A stretch of DNA of 64,000 nucleotides from Acinetobacter schindleri CIP 107287 (GTDB lineage: Bacteria; Pseudomonadota; Gammaproteobacteria; Pseudomonadales; Moraxellaceae), in contig NZ_KB849574.1 of assembly GCF_000368625.1 (NCBI RefSeq), positions 372,001 to 436,000 on the forward strand, read 5' to 3'. The notes under the pieces are model-generated. The model did not search any database and was not told the origin of the DNA. It worked only from the letters and a program-made list of their open reading frames with translations. The number at the start of each line of letters is the position of its first letter. Position 1 is the stretch's first letter. Shown here piece after piece: positions 1-8,657 of the stretch. The position numbers were made by a program, and so were the translations under genes.

Positions 1-824
1 TAGAACAACGTCTGACTGATACACCTGTCACAGGTAGCATACCGAAATATAATCTGCCACGTGGGGCGAATACCGGTAATGTCGGTCCAACCACTCACTT
101 CGGCTATCAAACTGTCAGCAGTGAAGAAAAAGCACAAAAAGTCGCGGAAGTATTCCATTCTGTAGCCAGCAAATACGACATCATGAATGACCTGATGTCT
201 TTTGGTATTCACCGTCTATGGAAACGTTTTGCCATTAACATGTCAGGCGTGCGCCGTGGTCAGCATGTGCTGGATATCGCCGGTGGTACGGGTGACCTGG
301 CCAAAGTATTCAGCCGTGAAGTTGGTCCAACCGGTCATGTAGTATTATCTGACATCAACGAATCTATGCTGAATGTGGGTCGTGATCGCTTGATTGATGC
401 AGGCTGTACCAATGTCGATTTCGTACTGGCTAATGCCGAAACTTTAGAGCCATTTGCAGATAACAGTTTTGACCTGTTAACCATTTCATTTGGTCTACGT
501 AACGTCACTGATAAAGATGCTGCACTTGCTTCGATGTACCGTGTGCTTAAGCCAGGTGGCCGTCTGCTTGTTTTAGAATTTTCTAAACCAGTCTTTGAGC
601 CATTCTCGAAACTGTATGATCTGTATTCATTCACAGCATTGCCAATCATGGGTAAAATCATTGCCAATGATTCTGAAAGCTATAAATATCTGGCAGAATC
701 GATTCGTATGCACCCAGATCAGCGCACTCTAAAAGGCATGATGGAAAATGCCGGCTTCCAGAACTGTGACTACCATAACCTGACGGGTGGTATCGTTGCC
801 GTTCACCGTGGTTTTAAACTTTAA
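1..824 (+). CDS. ubiE: Ubiquinone/menaquinone C-methyltransferase UbiE (5' end outside window)
   Basis: SAM-dependent C-methyltransferase of the ubiquinone (and menaquinone) pathway. The frame is open from the first full codon at base 3, so the true start lies upstream of the window. An ATG at 183 exists, but the 60 codons before it are clearly coding ([18 protein letters not shown], then [20 protein letters not shown]), as in Acinetobacter UbiE proteins with their extended N-terminus. The SAM-binding glycine motif [12 protein letters not shown] is encoded at about 267-302, and the family motif around FGLRNVTD near 490-515. It ends 11 bp before ubiJ, with ubiB following, which fits a ubiE-ubiJ-ubiB operon. 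Confidence 0.97.
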   Translation, partial: EQRLTDTPVTGSIPKYNLPRGANTGNVGPTTHFGYQTVSSEEKAQKVAEVFHSVASKYDIMNDLMSFGIHRLWKRFAINMSGVRRGQHVLDIAGGTGDLAKVFSREVGPTGHVVLSDINESMLNVGRDRLIDAGCTNVDFVLANAETLEPFADNSFDLLTISFGLRNVTDKDAALASMYRVLKPGGRLLVLEFSKPVFEPFSKLYDLYSFTALPIMGKIIANDSESYKYLAESIRMHPDQRTLKGMMENAGFQNCDYHNLTGGIVAVHRGFKL

Positions 825-835
825 GGTTCCCATTC

Positions 836-1513
836 ATGTGGTCAATTCTGGCACTTGGTGCCGTTGAACGTGTGATTCACCATTTCATTGATCTGGATGC
901 GATTACCCGCATCCAGTTAAATGCATTGGCTGGCAAAATGCTACGTGTAGTAATTGCCTCACCGCAGCTTTCTGTAGATGTATTCTTTGATGATGGCAAG
1001 GTTCGCCTGGAGCCAACAGCCACTGGGCATACTGAAGCTGCTTCGATTTTTGAACAACGTCCTTATGAAGCCAACAGCTCACAGAGTTCTGAAGCCACTG
1101 CGACTTTACAAGTCGATAATATCATTGACCTACTGAAACTGCTGCTTTCAGATGAAATAGGCAATATTCCGCTGCAAGGTGACTATAAATTATTGCAGGA
1201 AATCCAGCGCATTATGCAACAGGCTGAACCTGATCTGGCGGCTCATTTAAGCTCATGGATCGGACCAACCCTTGCACATGAAATTGGCAAATTGCAACTA
1301 GCACCCAAACATCTCAAGCGCAGTCTGCAAAGCGGTCTGTTCTTTATGGAAGATACGCTTAAAGAAGACAGCGGTCTATTTGCTGCACGCTGGCAAATGG
1401 ATGATTTACAGCAAGATACGCGTATACTCAATCAAAATATTGATCGTGTAGAAGCTAAGATTGGTCAGCTTCAGACACAGATTGAAAACCAACAAGATTC
1501 AACTCAAAACTAG
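836..1513 (+). CDS. ubiJ: Ubiquinone biosynthesis accessory factor UbiJ (SCP2 domain)
   Basis: Protein of 225 residues. The N-terminal two-thirds looks like an SCP2-type lipid-binding domain. The last 35 residues (about 190-220, DTRILNQNIDRVEAKIGQLQ) look like a coiled coil, the architecture described for UbiJ. In the established model UbiJ, with UbiK, helps assemble or supply lipid intermediates to the aerobic Ubi complex. Assignment rests on this architecture and on its place between ubiE and ubiB; sequence similarity in this family is weak. The ATG at 836 is preceded by AAGG 10 bases upstream. Downstream spacing to ubiB is 12 bp. Confidence 0.88.
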   Translation: MWSILALGAVERVIHHFIDLDAITRIQLNALAGKMLRVVIASPQLSVDVFFDDGKVRLEPTATGHTEAASIFEQRPYEANSSQSSEATATLQVDNIIDLLKLLLSDEIGNIPLQGDYKLLQEIQRIMQQAEPDLAAHLSSWIGPTLAHEIGKLQLAPKHLKRSLQSGLFFMEDTLKEDSGLFAARWQMDDLQQDTRILNQNIDRVEAKIGQLQTQIENQQDSTQN

Positions 1514-1525
1514 GTACACCACTTT

Positions 1526-3145
1526 ATGATTCCGCATGTTTCACGTTTACTCGAACTCTGGCGCATTGCCGCGCATTATCGACTCGATACGTTGTTTCCT
1601 GCGGAAGAACTCCCAGAAAAAAGCCGTCATATCCTGTCCCTGATTCGTATGCATCCGGCTGCATGGTCCAGCCGAGAGCGTAAAAATCCTCTCAAGCTGA
1701 AAGAAGCTTTAGAGGAAATGGGGCCACTGGCAATCAAACTAGGCCAATTGCTATCTACGCGTCGTGACCTGATTCCACCTGAAGTACTGCAACAACTGGT
1801 CTTACTACAGGATCGCGTCAAGCCATTTGACAATGACGTGGCTAAAATGCGTATTCAGGAATCGCTGAAAGCCGATGTAAACACCCTGTTCGCCCGTTTT
1901 GATGTTCAGCCACTTGCTGCTGCATCAATTGCACAAGTGCATACTGCTGCCCTGCATGATGGCCGGGAAGTCGTAGTGAAAGTGACCCGCCCGAATATCC
2001 GTAATCAGATTTTACAGGATTTCGAGATCCTGAGCTGGCTGGGTGATTTTCTAGAAAAACGTCTGGAAGCAGCGCGTGCCTTACATTTGACTGAAATTAT
2101 TCAGGATTATCGTCAGATCATTCTGAATGAGCTGGACCTGACGCTGGAAGCAGATAATACCCGCCGGATGCGTCATTATTTCACCGGCTCCAGCATGATG
2201 TATGTGCCTGAAGTCTACATGGACAGCAAAGATGTACTGGTCGCAGAACGGATTACCGGTGTACCGATTTCGGATATTACCACCTTTGATGAACTGGGTA
2301 TGGATCGTGCTGACCTGGCACGCAAAGGCCTCACCATCTTCTTTACCCAAGTATTCCGGGACAACTTCTTCCATGCCGACATGCATCCAGGCAATGTCTT
2401 TGTAGAAACCATTAATCCGGCCAATCCGCGCTTTATCGCACTGGACTGCGCGATTATGGGAGAGCTGTCTAAGCATGACCAGATGACGGTAGCACGTATG
2501 CTGTTGGCGGTCATGAACAGCGACTTCATGCAGCTGATTCAGATTGTGCATCAGGCAGGCTGGATTCCACCAGGTACCGATCAGGATGCGCTGGCACGCG
2601 AAATGCGCCGTACTGTGGGTCCAATGGTTTCAAAACCAATGCATGAGCTGGATTTTGCCGGGATTCTGATTCAAGTCATGGACATTGCCCGTCGCTTTCA
2701 TCTGGAAATTCCACCGCAACTGATGTTGTTATTAAAAACCTTGGTCCATGTGGAGGGCCTAGGCACTGACCTATATCCGGAACTGGATATCTGGAGTCTG
2801 GCCAAACCGATCCTGACCGACTGGATCAAGGCACAGATGAATCCGCAGAAAAATCTGAAAGAACTGGGACAGAAAATCCCGGATCTGCTTTTAGGGGCGC
2901 AGGATTTACCAACCTTGATGATCGACAGCCTGAACGGTCTAAAAAACCAGTCGGCCTGGCATGCCAAACAGCTCAATGAATTGCAAAGTATGCGCCTGCA
3001 AATGGAACATCAGCAAAAACGTAGCTGGATTTTTGGCAGCATCATGGCCATTTTGCTTTCAATTGCAATTATTTCACCATGGTTTGTGTCAGTGATTCTG
3101 ATTGTGCTGGCAAGCATACTTGCTGTCTGGCGGATAATTAAATAA
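1526..3145 (+). CDS. ubiB: UbiB, ABC1-family atypical kinase/ATPase of ubiquinone synthesis
   Basis: Full-length UbiB of 539 residues. The KLGQ motif typical of the family is at residues 71-74. The alanine-rich nucleotide loop (AAASIAQVH) lies near residue 132, followed by the VVKV lysine segment, then HADMHPGNVF, then LDCAIMGEL in the place of the kinase DFG motif. Two hydrophobic helices at about 500-535 would anchor it in the inner membrane. UbiB is a protein-kinase-like ATPase thought to aid extraction or presentation of membrane-bound ubiquinone precursors. It is the last gene of the ubiE-ubiJ-ubiB unit and is followed directly by a terminator. Confidence 0.97.
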   Translation: MIPHVSRLLELWRIAAHYRLDTLFPAEELPEKSRHILSLIRMHPAAWSSRERKNPLKLKEALEEMGPLAIKLGQLLSTRRDLIPPEVLQQLVLLQDRVKPFDNDVAKMRIQESLKADVNTLFARFDVQPLAAASIAQVHTAALHDGREVVVKVTRPNIRNQILQDFEILSWLGDFLEKRLEAARALHLTEIIQDYRQIILNELDLTLEADNTRRMRHYFTGSSMMYVPEVYMDSKDVLVAERITGVPISDITTFDELGMDRADLARKGLTIFFTQVFRDNFFHADMHPGNVFVETINPANPRFIALDCAIMGELSKHDQMTVARMLLAVMNSDFMQLIQIVHQAGWIPPGTDQDALAREMRRTVGPMVSKPMHELDFAGILIQVMDIARRFHLEIPPQLMLLLKTLVHVEGLGTDLYPELDIWSLAKPILTDWIKAQMNPQKNLKELGQKIPDLLLGAQDLPTLMIDSLNGLKNQSAWHAKQLNELQSMRLQMEHQQKRSWIFGSIMAILLSIAIISPWFVSVILIVLASILAVWRIIK

Positions 3146-3157
3146 TTATTGTATTTG

Positions 3158-3190
3158 AATAAGTCCATTTTTAAATGGGCTTATTTTTTG
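3158..3190 (+). terminator. Rho-independent terminator after ubiB
   Basis: Thirteen-base inverted repeat AATAAGTCCATTT / AAATGGGCTTATT with one G-T pair and a 2-base loop, followed by a T run; 12 bp after the ubiB stop. Confidence 0.85.
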
Positions 3191-3330
3191 CTTTATCAAT
3201 ATATAAATTATTTAATAGTTATTTTGTAAAAGATATTTAATAGCTGTAGATTTAATTAATTATTTTATTTATTTTTTAAGCTATTATTAGATAGATAACG
3301 CATAACTCATAAACAAAGGTTTGGGAATTA

Positions 3331-3339
3331 GGGAATAAC
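3331..3339. repeat. Target-site duplication, left copy
   Basis: GGGAATAAC directly abutting the left terminal repeat; identical copy at 4379-4387. Confidence 0.95.
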
Positions 3340-4378
3340 GGCTTTGTTGCACAAAGATTTGAAATGCAAAGCGCCCCTAATTGAGCCAAATTTAAGGCGT
3401 AACTTGGGTAAGTGGGCGACCTAATTCCGTAAATCTGTTAAGGACTGCTACACGTGCATGGATCTCATTCACTTGGCTACCAAAACTCCTTGCGCTGAGT
3501 TTATCTCCTAATAATTTAATGCAGTGCATCTTAGTTTCAACCAAACTTCGCCGATGATAGCCTGACCATTTTTTCCATAGTGTCCTGCCTAAACGTTTAA
3601 TTGTTCGAAGTAATTCATTTCGCTCTAGCGAGCTACTCTTTGTATCTTTCCATTGTTTCGCATTTTTTCTAGGTGGAATCACCGCATGCGCTTGCCGATC
3701 TGCAATGACCTGACGGCATTGCTTGGTGTCATAAGCTCCATCGGTATAAACAGAGTCAATCCGCTCATCTTGTGGAATCTGATCAAGTAAATCACCAAGC
3801 ACCTGTGAATCACTGACATTATTGGTTGTAAGCTGAACTGCTCGTATTTGTAGGGTTTTGGCATCTATACCAATATGAAGTTTACGCCATTGGCGACGAT
3901 ATTCAGATCCATGTTTCTTGCGTTTCCATTCGCCCTCACCTAGAAACTTCATGCCTGTAGAGTCCATGAGTAGATGCAGCCCATCGCTACTTTTTTGGTA
4001 GCTGATTACAATATCAATATGCTTTTGTCTTCTACAAAGCGTGGTGTAATCTGGAGCTATCCAATTTAATCCGCAAAGTTTAATCAGACTTTGTACAAAG
4101 CCAGTAACCATACGTAAAGACAGACGAAATAAGGATTTAATCATTAAGCAGCATTGGATGGCTGCGTCGGAGTAGGTTTGATTTCGCCCTTGTTTGCCTT
4201 TTGATGGAGCATACCATTGCGTAGCAGGATCAAACCAAATGGCAATATTTCCGCGACTCATGAGTGCTCGGTTATATGCGGGCCAATTGGTTGTGCGGTA
4301 GATTTTGTGTGTAGGCTTCTTCATTTGAAAATTATATCGCTAAAAAAGCCTTTACAGATAGGTTTGTGCAACAAAGCC
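3340..4378 (-). mobile_element. Intact IS5-family (IS903-group, IS17-like) insertion sequence, 1039 bp
   Basis: Both ends are visible. The left end begins GGCTTTGTTGCACAAA and the right end finishes TTTGTGCAACAAAGCC, giving a perfect 16-bp terminal inverted repeat. It is flanked by perfect 9-bp direct repeats GGGAATAAC (3331-3339 and 4379-4387), the duplication size of the IS903 group. It carries one uninterrupted transposase on the minus strand. Length and termini resemble IS17 of Acinetobacter, but that name is from memory and was not searched. The perfect target duplication and intact gene suggest a recent insertion. Confidence 0.95.
3392..4324 (-). CDS. IS5-family transposase (DDE)
   Basis: Transposase of 310 residues filling the insertion sequence. 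It has the IS5/IS903 DDE layout: first Asp in LLMDSTGMK (D121), second Asp in VYTDGAYDT (D195), Glu in SLVETKMHCIK (E263) with the Y/R/K spacing of this family around it. An N-terminal helical DNA-binding region includes a segment typical of the group (WYAPSKGKQGRNQTYSDAAI). The frame is intact, so the element could be active. It is transcribed away from the lipoprotein gene on the opposite strand, so its own promoter would not drive that gene. Confidence 0.96.
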   Translation of the reverse strand: MKKPTHKIYRTTNWPAYNRALMSRGNIAIWFDPATQWYAPSKGKQGRNQTYSDAAIQCCLMIKSLFRLSLRMVTGFVQSLIKLCGLNWIAPDYTTLCRRQKHIDIVISYQKSSDGLHLLMDSTGMKFLGEGEWKRKKHGSEYRRQWRKLHIGIDAKTLQIRAVQLTTNNVSDSQVLGDLLDQIPQDERIDSVYTDGAYDTKQCRQVIADRQAHAVIPPRKNAKQWKDTKSSSLERNELLRTIKRLGRTLWKKWSGYHRRSLVETKMHCIKLLGDKLSARSFGSQVNEIHARVAVLNRFTELGRPLTQVTP

Positions 4379-4387
4379 GGGAATAAC
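4379..4387. repeat. Target-site duplication, right copy
   Basis: GGGAATAAC directly abutting the right terminal repeat. It lies one base before the ATG of the lipoprotein gene and carries part of that gene's Shine-Dalgarno sequence (GGGA). Confidence 0.95.
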
Positions 4388-4388
4388 T

Positions 4389-5834
4389 ATGAATAATCGT
4401 GTATTTAAATTAACAACGTTAGCAATAGCAACTTCATTATTGGCAGCTTGTGGTGGAGGTGGTGGTGGCTCATCGAAGCCCGGTTTTAACTCCAAAGAAA
4501 TTTCTGGTGTTGCTGTAGACTTTTATTTGGCGGGAGCAGATGTAGATTTCACTAATTCTAACTGTGAAGCGGCTTACCCAGATTTAAAAACAGATGAAAA
4601 CGGTAAATTTACTTTTAATACTACACCAAATTGCCAGGAAACCGGTTTCATTATTACAGGTGGGATTGATACTGTTACCAAACTTCCATTTACTGGTCAG
4701 TTAAAAGTTAAAGAAATTAATTATCAAGCAGCATCAACTACTGAAATTGTTGCAACACCTCTAACGACTTTACAGGCTGAACTACCAGCCGCTGAATTTC
4801 AGGATGTGCTTAGTAAGCTAGGTTTTAGTCTGAATGAAGATGTCACGACATTTGATCCGATTACTGAAGGAACTAATAACCAACAAGCAGCAGTATTTGT
4901 ATTACAACAAATTCTAACTCAACTTGAAGATTCTGGTTTAACTATGGCTCAAGCCGTGAAAGCCATTCAAACAACAGTAGCGACTACGCCGCTTCTTACT
5001 AATTTAGGGGTAAATACGACTGCTGTGACCTTGATATTCGATACTGCTGCACAATCTGCCTCAGATGAAGTTAAAACAGCATTACAAGAGAATCAGGCAA
5101 AAGTAGAAGCTGTAACTGATATTATCAACACAGCTGTGAATACAACAGAAAATGCTAAGTTAGAAGATTATTTAACTGACAATCCGACTGTTATTGCTGA
5201 CATTCAGGATAACCTTGCATCTGCTAGTTATAGTGGACTGAGCGTTGCTGGTAAAAATATTCAAGAAATTATTGATTCTCGAAATGATGCACGTCTATCC
5301 GTTGATAAGAACGCCATTGATTCTCTAGCTCAAGTGAAGTTTATTTTAAATAAAGCGACTACAGATACAGATTCTATTAAATTAGGCTTCCAGGCTACTG
5401 CTGCAATTGGTCAAAATGGCCAGCCTGAAACCTTGACCGCGTATATTAGCAAGGTAAACGTTTCATTTGATAATAATATTGCGATCAGCAAAATTACTGT
5501 TCCAGCGGGTGCTGTCATAGAAATTGAAACCACTTTGGCAAATTCACCGAAGGGTTCATTCGAAGTTGCACAGGATACCGAGTTTACCGGTGATTCAATT
5601 TCTCTATCAGATCTAGCAAATAAATTTACAGTTTTACGTCAACCTTATACCAACTATAAGAATTTGATTAGTTCAAGCAACTTCGTTAATGCGGATGTAT
5701 CTGTTTTTGTTGCTCCGACTATTTATCCGGTCTCTGCAACTTTAGGATTAAACCTGGGTACATTTGGTATTCCAAATAAACCTGCAACTGACTTTAGCGG
5801 TGTTACCACTACAGGCTACTTTACGGTTCAATAA
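4389..5834 (+). CDS. Putative lipoprotein of unknown function
   Basis: Protein of 481 residues with a lipoprotein signal peptide: basic start, hydrophobic core and lipobox LLAAC with the acylated cysteine at position 21, followed by six glycines, a common flexible linker. No Asp follows the cysteine, which under the E. coli rule favours the outer membrane. The mature part is rich in Thr, Ala, Asn and acidic residues, with no domain I recognise; residues 35-100 could be a carboxypeptidase-regulatory-like beta module (ISGVAVDFYLAGADV, TDENGKFTF). The IS element ends 10 bp before the ATG. Next downstream is a beta-barrel gene, behind a terminator. Confidence 0.85.
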   Translation: MNNRVFKLTTLAIATSLLAACGGGGGGSSKPGFNSKEISGVAVDFYLAGADVDFTNSNCEAAYPDLKTDENGKFTFNTTPNCQETGFIITGGIDTVTKLPFTGQLKVKEINYQAASTTEIVATPLTTLQAELPAAEFQDVLSKLGFSLNEDVTTFDPITEGTNNQQAAVFVLQQILTQLEDSGLTMAQAVKAIQTTVATTPLLTNLGVNTTAVTLIFDTAAQSASDEVKTALQENQAKVEAVTDIINTAVNTTENAKLEDYLTDNPTVIADIQDNLASASYSGLSVAGKNIQEIIDSRNDARLSVDKNAIDSLAQVKFILNKATTDTDSIKLGFQATAAIGQNGQPETLTAYISKVNVSFDNNIAISKITVPAGAVIEIETTLANSPKGSFEVAQDTEFTGDSISLSDLANKFTVLRQPYTNYKNLISSSNFVNADVSVFVAPTIYPVSATLGLNLGTFGIPNKPATDFSGVTTTGYFTVQ

Positions 5835-5844
5835 TCAAAAATTA

Positions 5845-5876
5845 AAAAAAGCCAGTGATTGATCACTGGCTTTTCT
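5845..5876 (+). terminator. Terminator between lipoprotein and barrel genes
   Basis: GCCAGTGAT / ATCACTGGC stem (5851-5870) with a 2-base spacer between the arms, flanked by an A run and followed by TTTT. Confidence 0.85.
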
Positions 5877-5901
5877 CTCACTTCTTATTCGGTAAATAAA
5901 G

Positions 5902-7002
5902 TTGAAAAATCAATCATTACTTTTTATTTTTGCAGCATTTACTATTTCTTATACTTATGCTGCACCCGATGATTTATTTTTACAAGCTACTCCTGCTAAA
6001 AATAAACTGACGACGAATGCCAGCTTAGATATAGTCAATGACACTGTGGACTTTTTGGACTTAAGAGAAAGTGAAGGTGTAAAAGGTGATTCAGGAGACT
6101 ATCTTGGGGGACATATCAGTTCACAGTATCAACTTCATCCTGAATGGGCTATAAATGCTGATTACTGGCGTCGAGAAATTGAGTTCGGAAAAGATACCAA
6201 TAAGTTAAATTCCGGCGCTTTGGGCCTTACTTACTTTCCAGCAAGTCTATCTACAGATCGCTCTAATCTTGCTTTTAAATTGTCTTTTTGGGGCAACCAG
6301 GCGGATGAAGTCGCAAAAACCTCTCCAACTAATATAAATGGTCGTACAATTAATGAGGTAATGGTTTCTAATCCTCGTGATACCCAACTTCAGCTTGATA
6401 CTATTTATACACATAAAATTGACTTCATGAATCAAGTAAATATATTTGGTTCTTTAGGTTATAGCAAAGTTAAAGTTGATGAACTGGATTTAATGGTTCA
6501 CTTGACCGGGAATAACCGGGACTGTAAAGCCAATATTAATATTGACTCGAATAATCAGTTAACTGCTACACCTATTGGTCGATGTCTTATCGATGGTCTC
6601 ATTGTACGGGATATTGATATTGGAAATTATGCTGACCAATTTGATCTCGATGTTAAAAAAGACCTCAATTACGACAGTTACTATGCTTCTCTAGGTGGCT
6701 CATGGAACTGGCGTTACCGTCAATTCGAAAGTCAGCTCGCTTATCAATACCAACGTTTATGGCGCAAGGATATTGATGACCGAATCAGCAATTTTGGAAA
6801 CTCACCGATTAAGGACAACCATACTTTTGGTGCTAAGTTTAGTTATGATTTTACTCCAAAGCTGACAGGCTATCTGCAAGGTCAACTGTTCCAAAACAAC
6901 CTCGTTGGCTATGTACCTTTTCTGTATAACGGTGTCACAGCATCTCGTTTAGATAAACGCTATGGACTGGCATCTATCGGAATTCAATACCACGGTTTCT
7001 AG
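5902..7002 (+). CDS. Putative outer-membrane beta-barrel protein
   Basis: Protein of 366 residues using a TTG start at 5902; no in-frame ATG precedes the signal peptide, and the hydrophobic leader (SLLFIFAAFTISYTYAA) begins straight after it. The mature chain has alternating aromatic/polar strands (YWRREIEFG, LTYFPAS, YSYDFTPKL-type patterns) and ends in GIQYHGF. A C-terminal Phe is the BAM recognition signal of outer-membrane barrels. Function unknown. It lies 67 bp downstream of the lipoprotein gene with a terminator between, so the two may still act together at the cell surface, but that is inference from proximity. Confidence 0.82.
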   Translation: MKNQSLLFIFAAFTISYTYAAPDDLFLQATPAKNKLTTNASLDIVNDTVDFLDLRESEGVKGDSGDYLGGHISSQYQLHPEWAINADYWRREIEFGKDTNKLNSGALGLTYFPASLSTDRSNLAFKLSFWGNQADEVAKTSPTNINGRTINEVMVSNPRDTQLQLDTIYTHKIDFMNQVNIFGSLGYSKVKVDELDLMVHLTGNNRDCKANINIDSNNQLTATPIGRCLIDGLIVRDIDIGNYADQFDLDVKKDLNYDSYYASLGGSWNWRYRQFESQLAYQYQRLWRKDIDDRISNFGNSPIKDNHTFGAKFSYDFTPKLTGYLQGQLFQNNLVGYVPFLYNGVTASRLDKRYGLASIGIQYHGF

Positions 7003-7004
7003 TT

Positions 7005-7035
7005 CAAAAAAGCCTGATTTATTCAGGCTTTTTTG
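7005..7035 (+). terminator. Terminator after barrel gene
   Basis: AGCCTGA / TCAGGCT stem with 5-base loop (7011-7029), preceded by an A run and followed by TTTTTT. Confidence 0.88.
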
Positions 7036-7147
7036 TTTGCTGAATGTCATATGACTCTAAAGTCACCTTAGGGCACATCTTGCCATTGGGTCCAAAGGCA
7101 CAACGCTTAAAATAAGCCCTCACTGGTCGAATATGGGTTAAACCTCT

Positions 7148-8224
7148 ATGCAGATTTTACAAAAACATGCCCCTGCCCTGAAAATCCGTGCCGGGCACTT
7201 GGCACGTGAGCTGATTCTGAAAGAAGGTTTACAACCCGAACAGGTGGATATTGTTCCTGGGGCTGCAGGGGGCCCGAAAGGTATCGGTATTCAGGGGTTG
7301 GATCAGGCAATTTTTGGTGATTTTCTCCCACGTGCTCCTCAGCGTAGAACCCTGGTGGGTTCCTCCATTGGCAGCTGGCGTTTTGCCAGTATTGCTGCTC
7401 ATGGTGCTAAACTAGGAACCGAACGCCTAGCTGAACTGTATACCAACCTTTACTTCCATAAGAAAATGACACGTTTGGAAGTGAGCGAAGTCTGCCGCGG
7501 TATGTTATTCGACCTGGTCCAAGGCAAAGAGACTGAGTTAGTTAATCATCCAGATTATCATCTGACCGTGTTGTCTATTAAAGCCCAACACATTTTCCAG
7601 AGTGACAAGGCCTTACCTTTACTGGCTTCTGTAGCCGGAATTGTCGGGGCAACTGCAGTTGCACGCAAGCACAGCCGTCATTTTATGCAACGGGTCATCA
7701 GCCAACCGAATATGGGTGAACAGTTTAAAATCGCTGAAGATGGATTTACCACGCATTATCATGCCCTGACTGAACAAAGTGTCCTGTCCTGGTTAATGGC
7801 ATCTGCCTCTATTCCGGGGGTGATGGCAGCGGTGAATAACATCCCGGATGCACCGCAGGGCTATTACCGTGATGGTGGCCTGATTGACTATCACATAGAC
7901 CTGCCCTTCCAGAGCAAAGGCATTGTGCTATATCCGCATTTTACCGATAGCATCACCCCAGGCTGGTTTGACAAGTTATTTAAACGTACCTCAAATCCGG
8001 AAAATCAGGCACGAACTTTGCTCATCTCTCCATCGCCAGAATATTTGCAAAGTTTACCTTTAGGCCGTTTGCCAGACCGTAAGGACTTTACTTTAAAAGG
8101 TTTAGATCAAACCCAGCGGATTCAGCTCTGGAAGCAATGTATTGCTGAAAGCCAGCGCTTGGGTGATGAATTTCTGGAGCTGGTCGAGAAACAGAATTTT
8201 GCCGACCTGATGCAAGCCTTGTAA
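7148..8224 (+). CDS. Patatin-like phospholipase family protein
   Basis: Protein of 358 residues. The glycine-rich oxyanion loop is GAAGGPKG (38-45), the nucleophile elbow is GSSIG with Ser73, and the partner Asp is in the DGG motif (Asp242). This is the Ser-Asp dyad of patatin-type acyl hydrolases, which cleave acyl chains from phospholipids or other lipids. There is no signal peptide, so it is probably cytoplasmic or loosely membrane-associated. The substrate cannot be told from sequence. It is followed 60 bp later by a small membrane protein gene in the same direction. Confidence 0.9.
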   Translation: MQILQKHAPALKIRAGHLARELILKEGLQPEQVDIVPGAAGGPKGIGIQGLDQAIFGDFLPRAPQRRTLVGSSIGSWRFASIAAHGAKLGTERLAELYTNLYFHKKMTRLEVSEVCRGMLFDLVQGKETELVNHPDYHLTVLSIKAQHIFQSDKALPLLASVAGIVGATAVARKHSRHFMQRVISQPNMGEQFKIAEDGFTTHYHALTEQSVLSWLMASASIPGVMAAVNNIPDAPQGYYRDGGLIDYHIDLPFQSKGIVLYPHFTDSITPGWFDKLFKRTSNPENQARTLLISPSPEYLQSLPLGRLPDRKDFTLKGLDQTQRIQLWKQCIAESQRLGDEFLELVEKQNFADLMQAL

Positions 8225-8284
8225 TTGGCCGCAGCTGCCCGATTATTTGTATAATTGCCTTAATTTTTTGAGCTGTTGAGATTT

Positions 8285-8602
8285 ATGCAGAAGTTTTTAG
8301 TGGTCCTGCAATATGCCTGTATTGCCTTTGGTCTTTATCTGATCTATAGCGTTGGCATGTCGCTATATACCCAGCAATTCGAGCTGATGGAACTGGTGGC
8401 CGATATTGGTACGATTCTGATCTGTATCGACTTAGGGGTGTTTTTATATACCAGTAAAGGTAAGTCTGGAATTAGCATGGAAGAATATGCAAAACGACTG
8501 GAACAGCCACCGTCGAAACTGGTTTATGTGACCCGAAAACTGGGGCATCTGGGTATTTTGCTGATCATTACCAGCTGGATTGTGCCGATGATCAATTCAT
8601 AA
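8285..8602 (+). CDS. Small integral membrane protein of unknown function
   Basis: About 105 residues with hydrophobic segments near 3-24, 38-55 and 85-100, so probably three membrane passes, and a short charged loop at 58-80. I chose ATG 8285 over the upstream in-frame TTG (8276), because GAG lies 4-6 bases before the ATG while the TTG has no ribosome site. No family recognised. It shares its terminator with tex on the other strand. Confidence 0.7.
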   Translation: MQKFLVVLQYACIAFGLYLIYSVGMSLYTQQFELMELVADIGTILICIDLGVFLYTSKGKSGISMEEYAKRLEQPPSKLVYVTRKLGHLGILLIITSWIVPMINS

Positions 8603-8613
8603 AAATCAGACAT

Positions 8614-8642
8614 AAAAAACCTCCCATTTGGGAGGTTTTTTA
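8614..8642. terminator. Bidirectional terminator between membrane protein gene and tex
   Basis: CCTCCC / GGGAGG stem (8620-8635) with A run on one side and T run on the other, so it can serve both convergent genes. Confidence 0.9.
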
Positions 8643-8657
8643 TTGGGTAATTAACGA

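Noticed and set aside
4345..4388. Outward promoter in the IS right end (TTTACA at 4351).
   Set aside because: No -10 at 16-18 bp spacing; the only AT-rich hexamer lies about 25 bp away.
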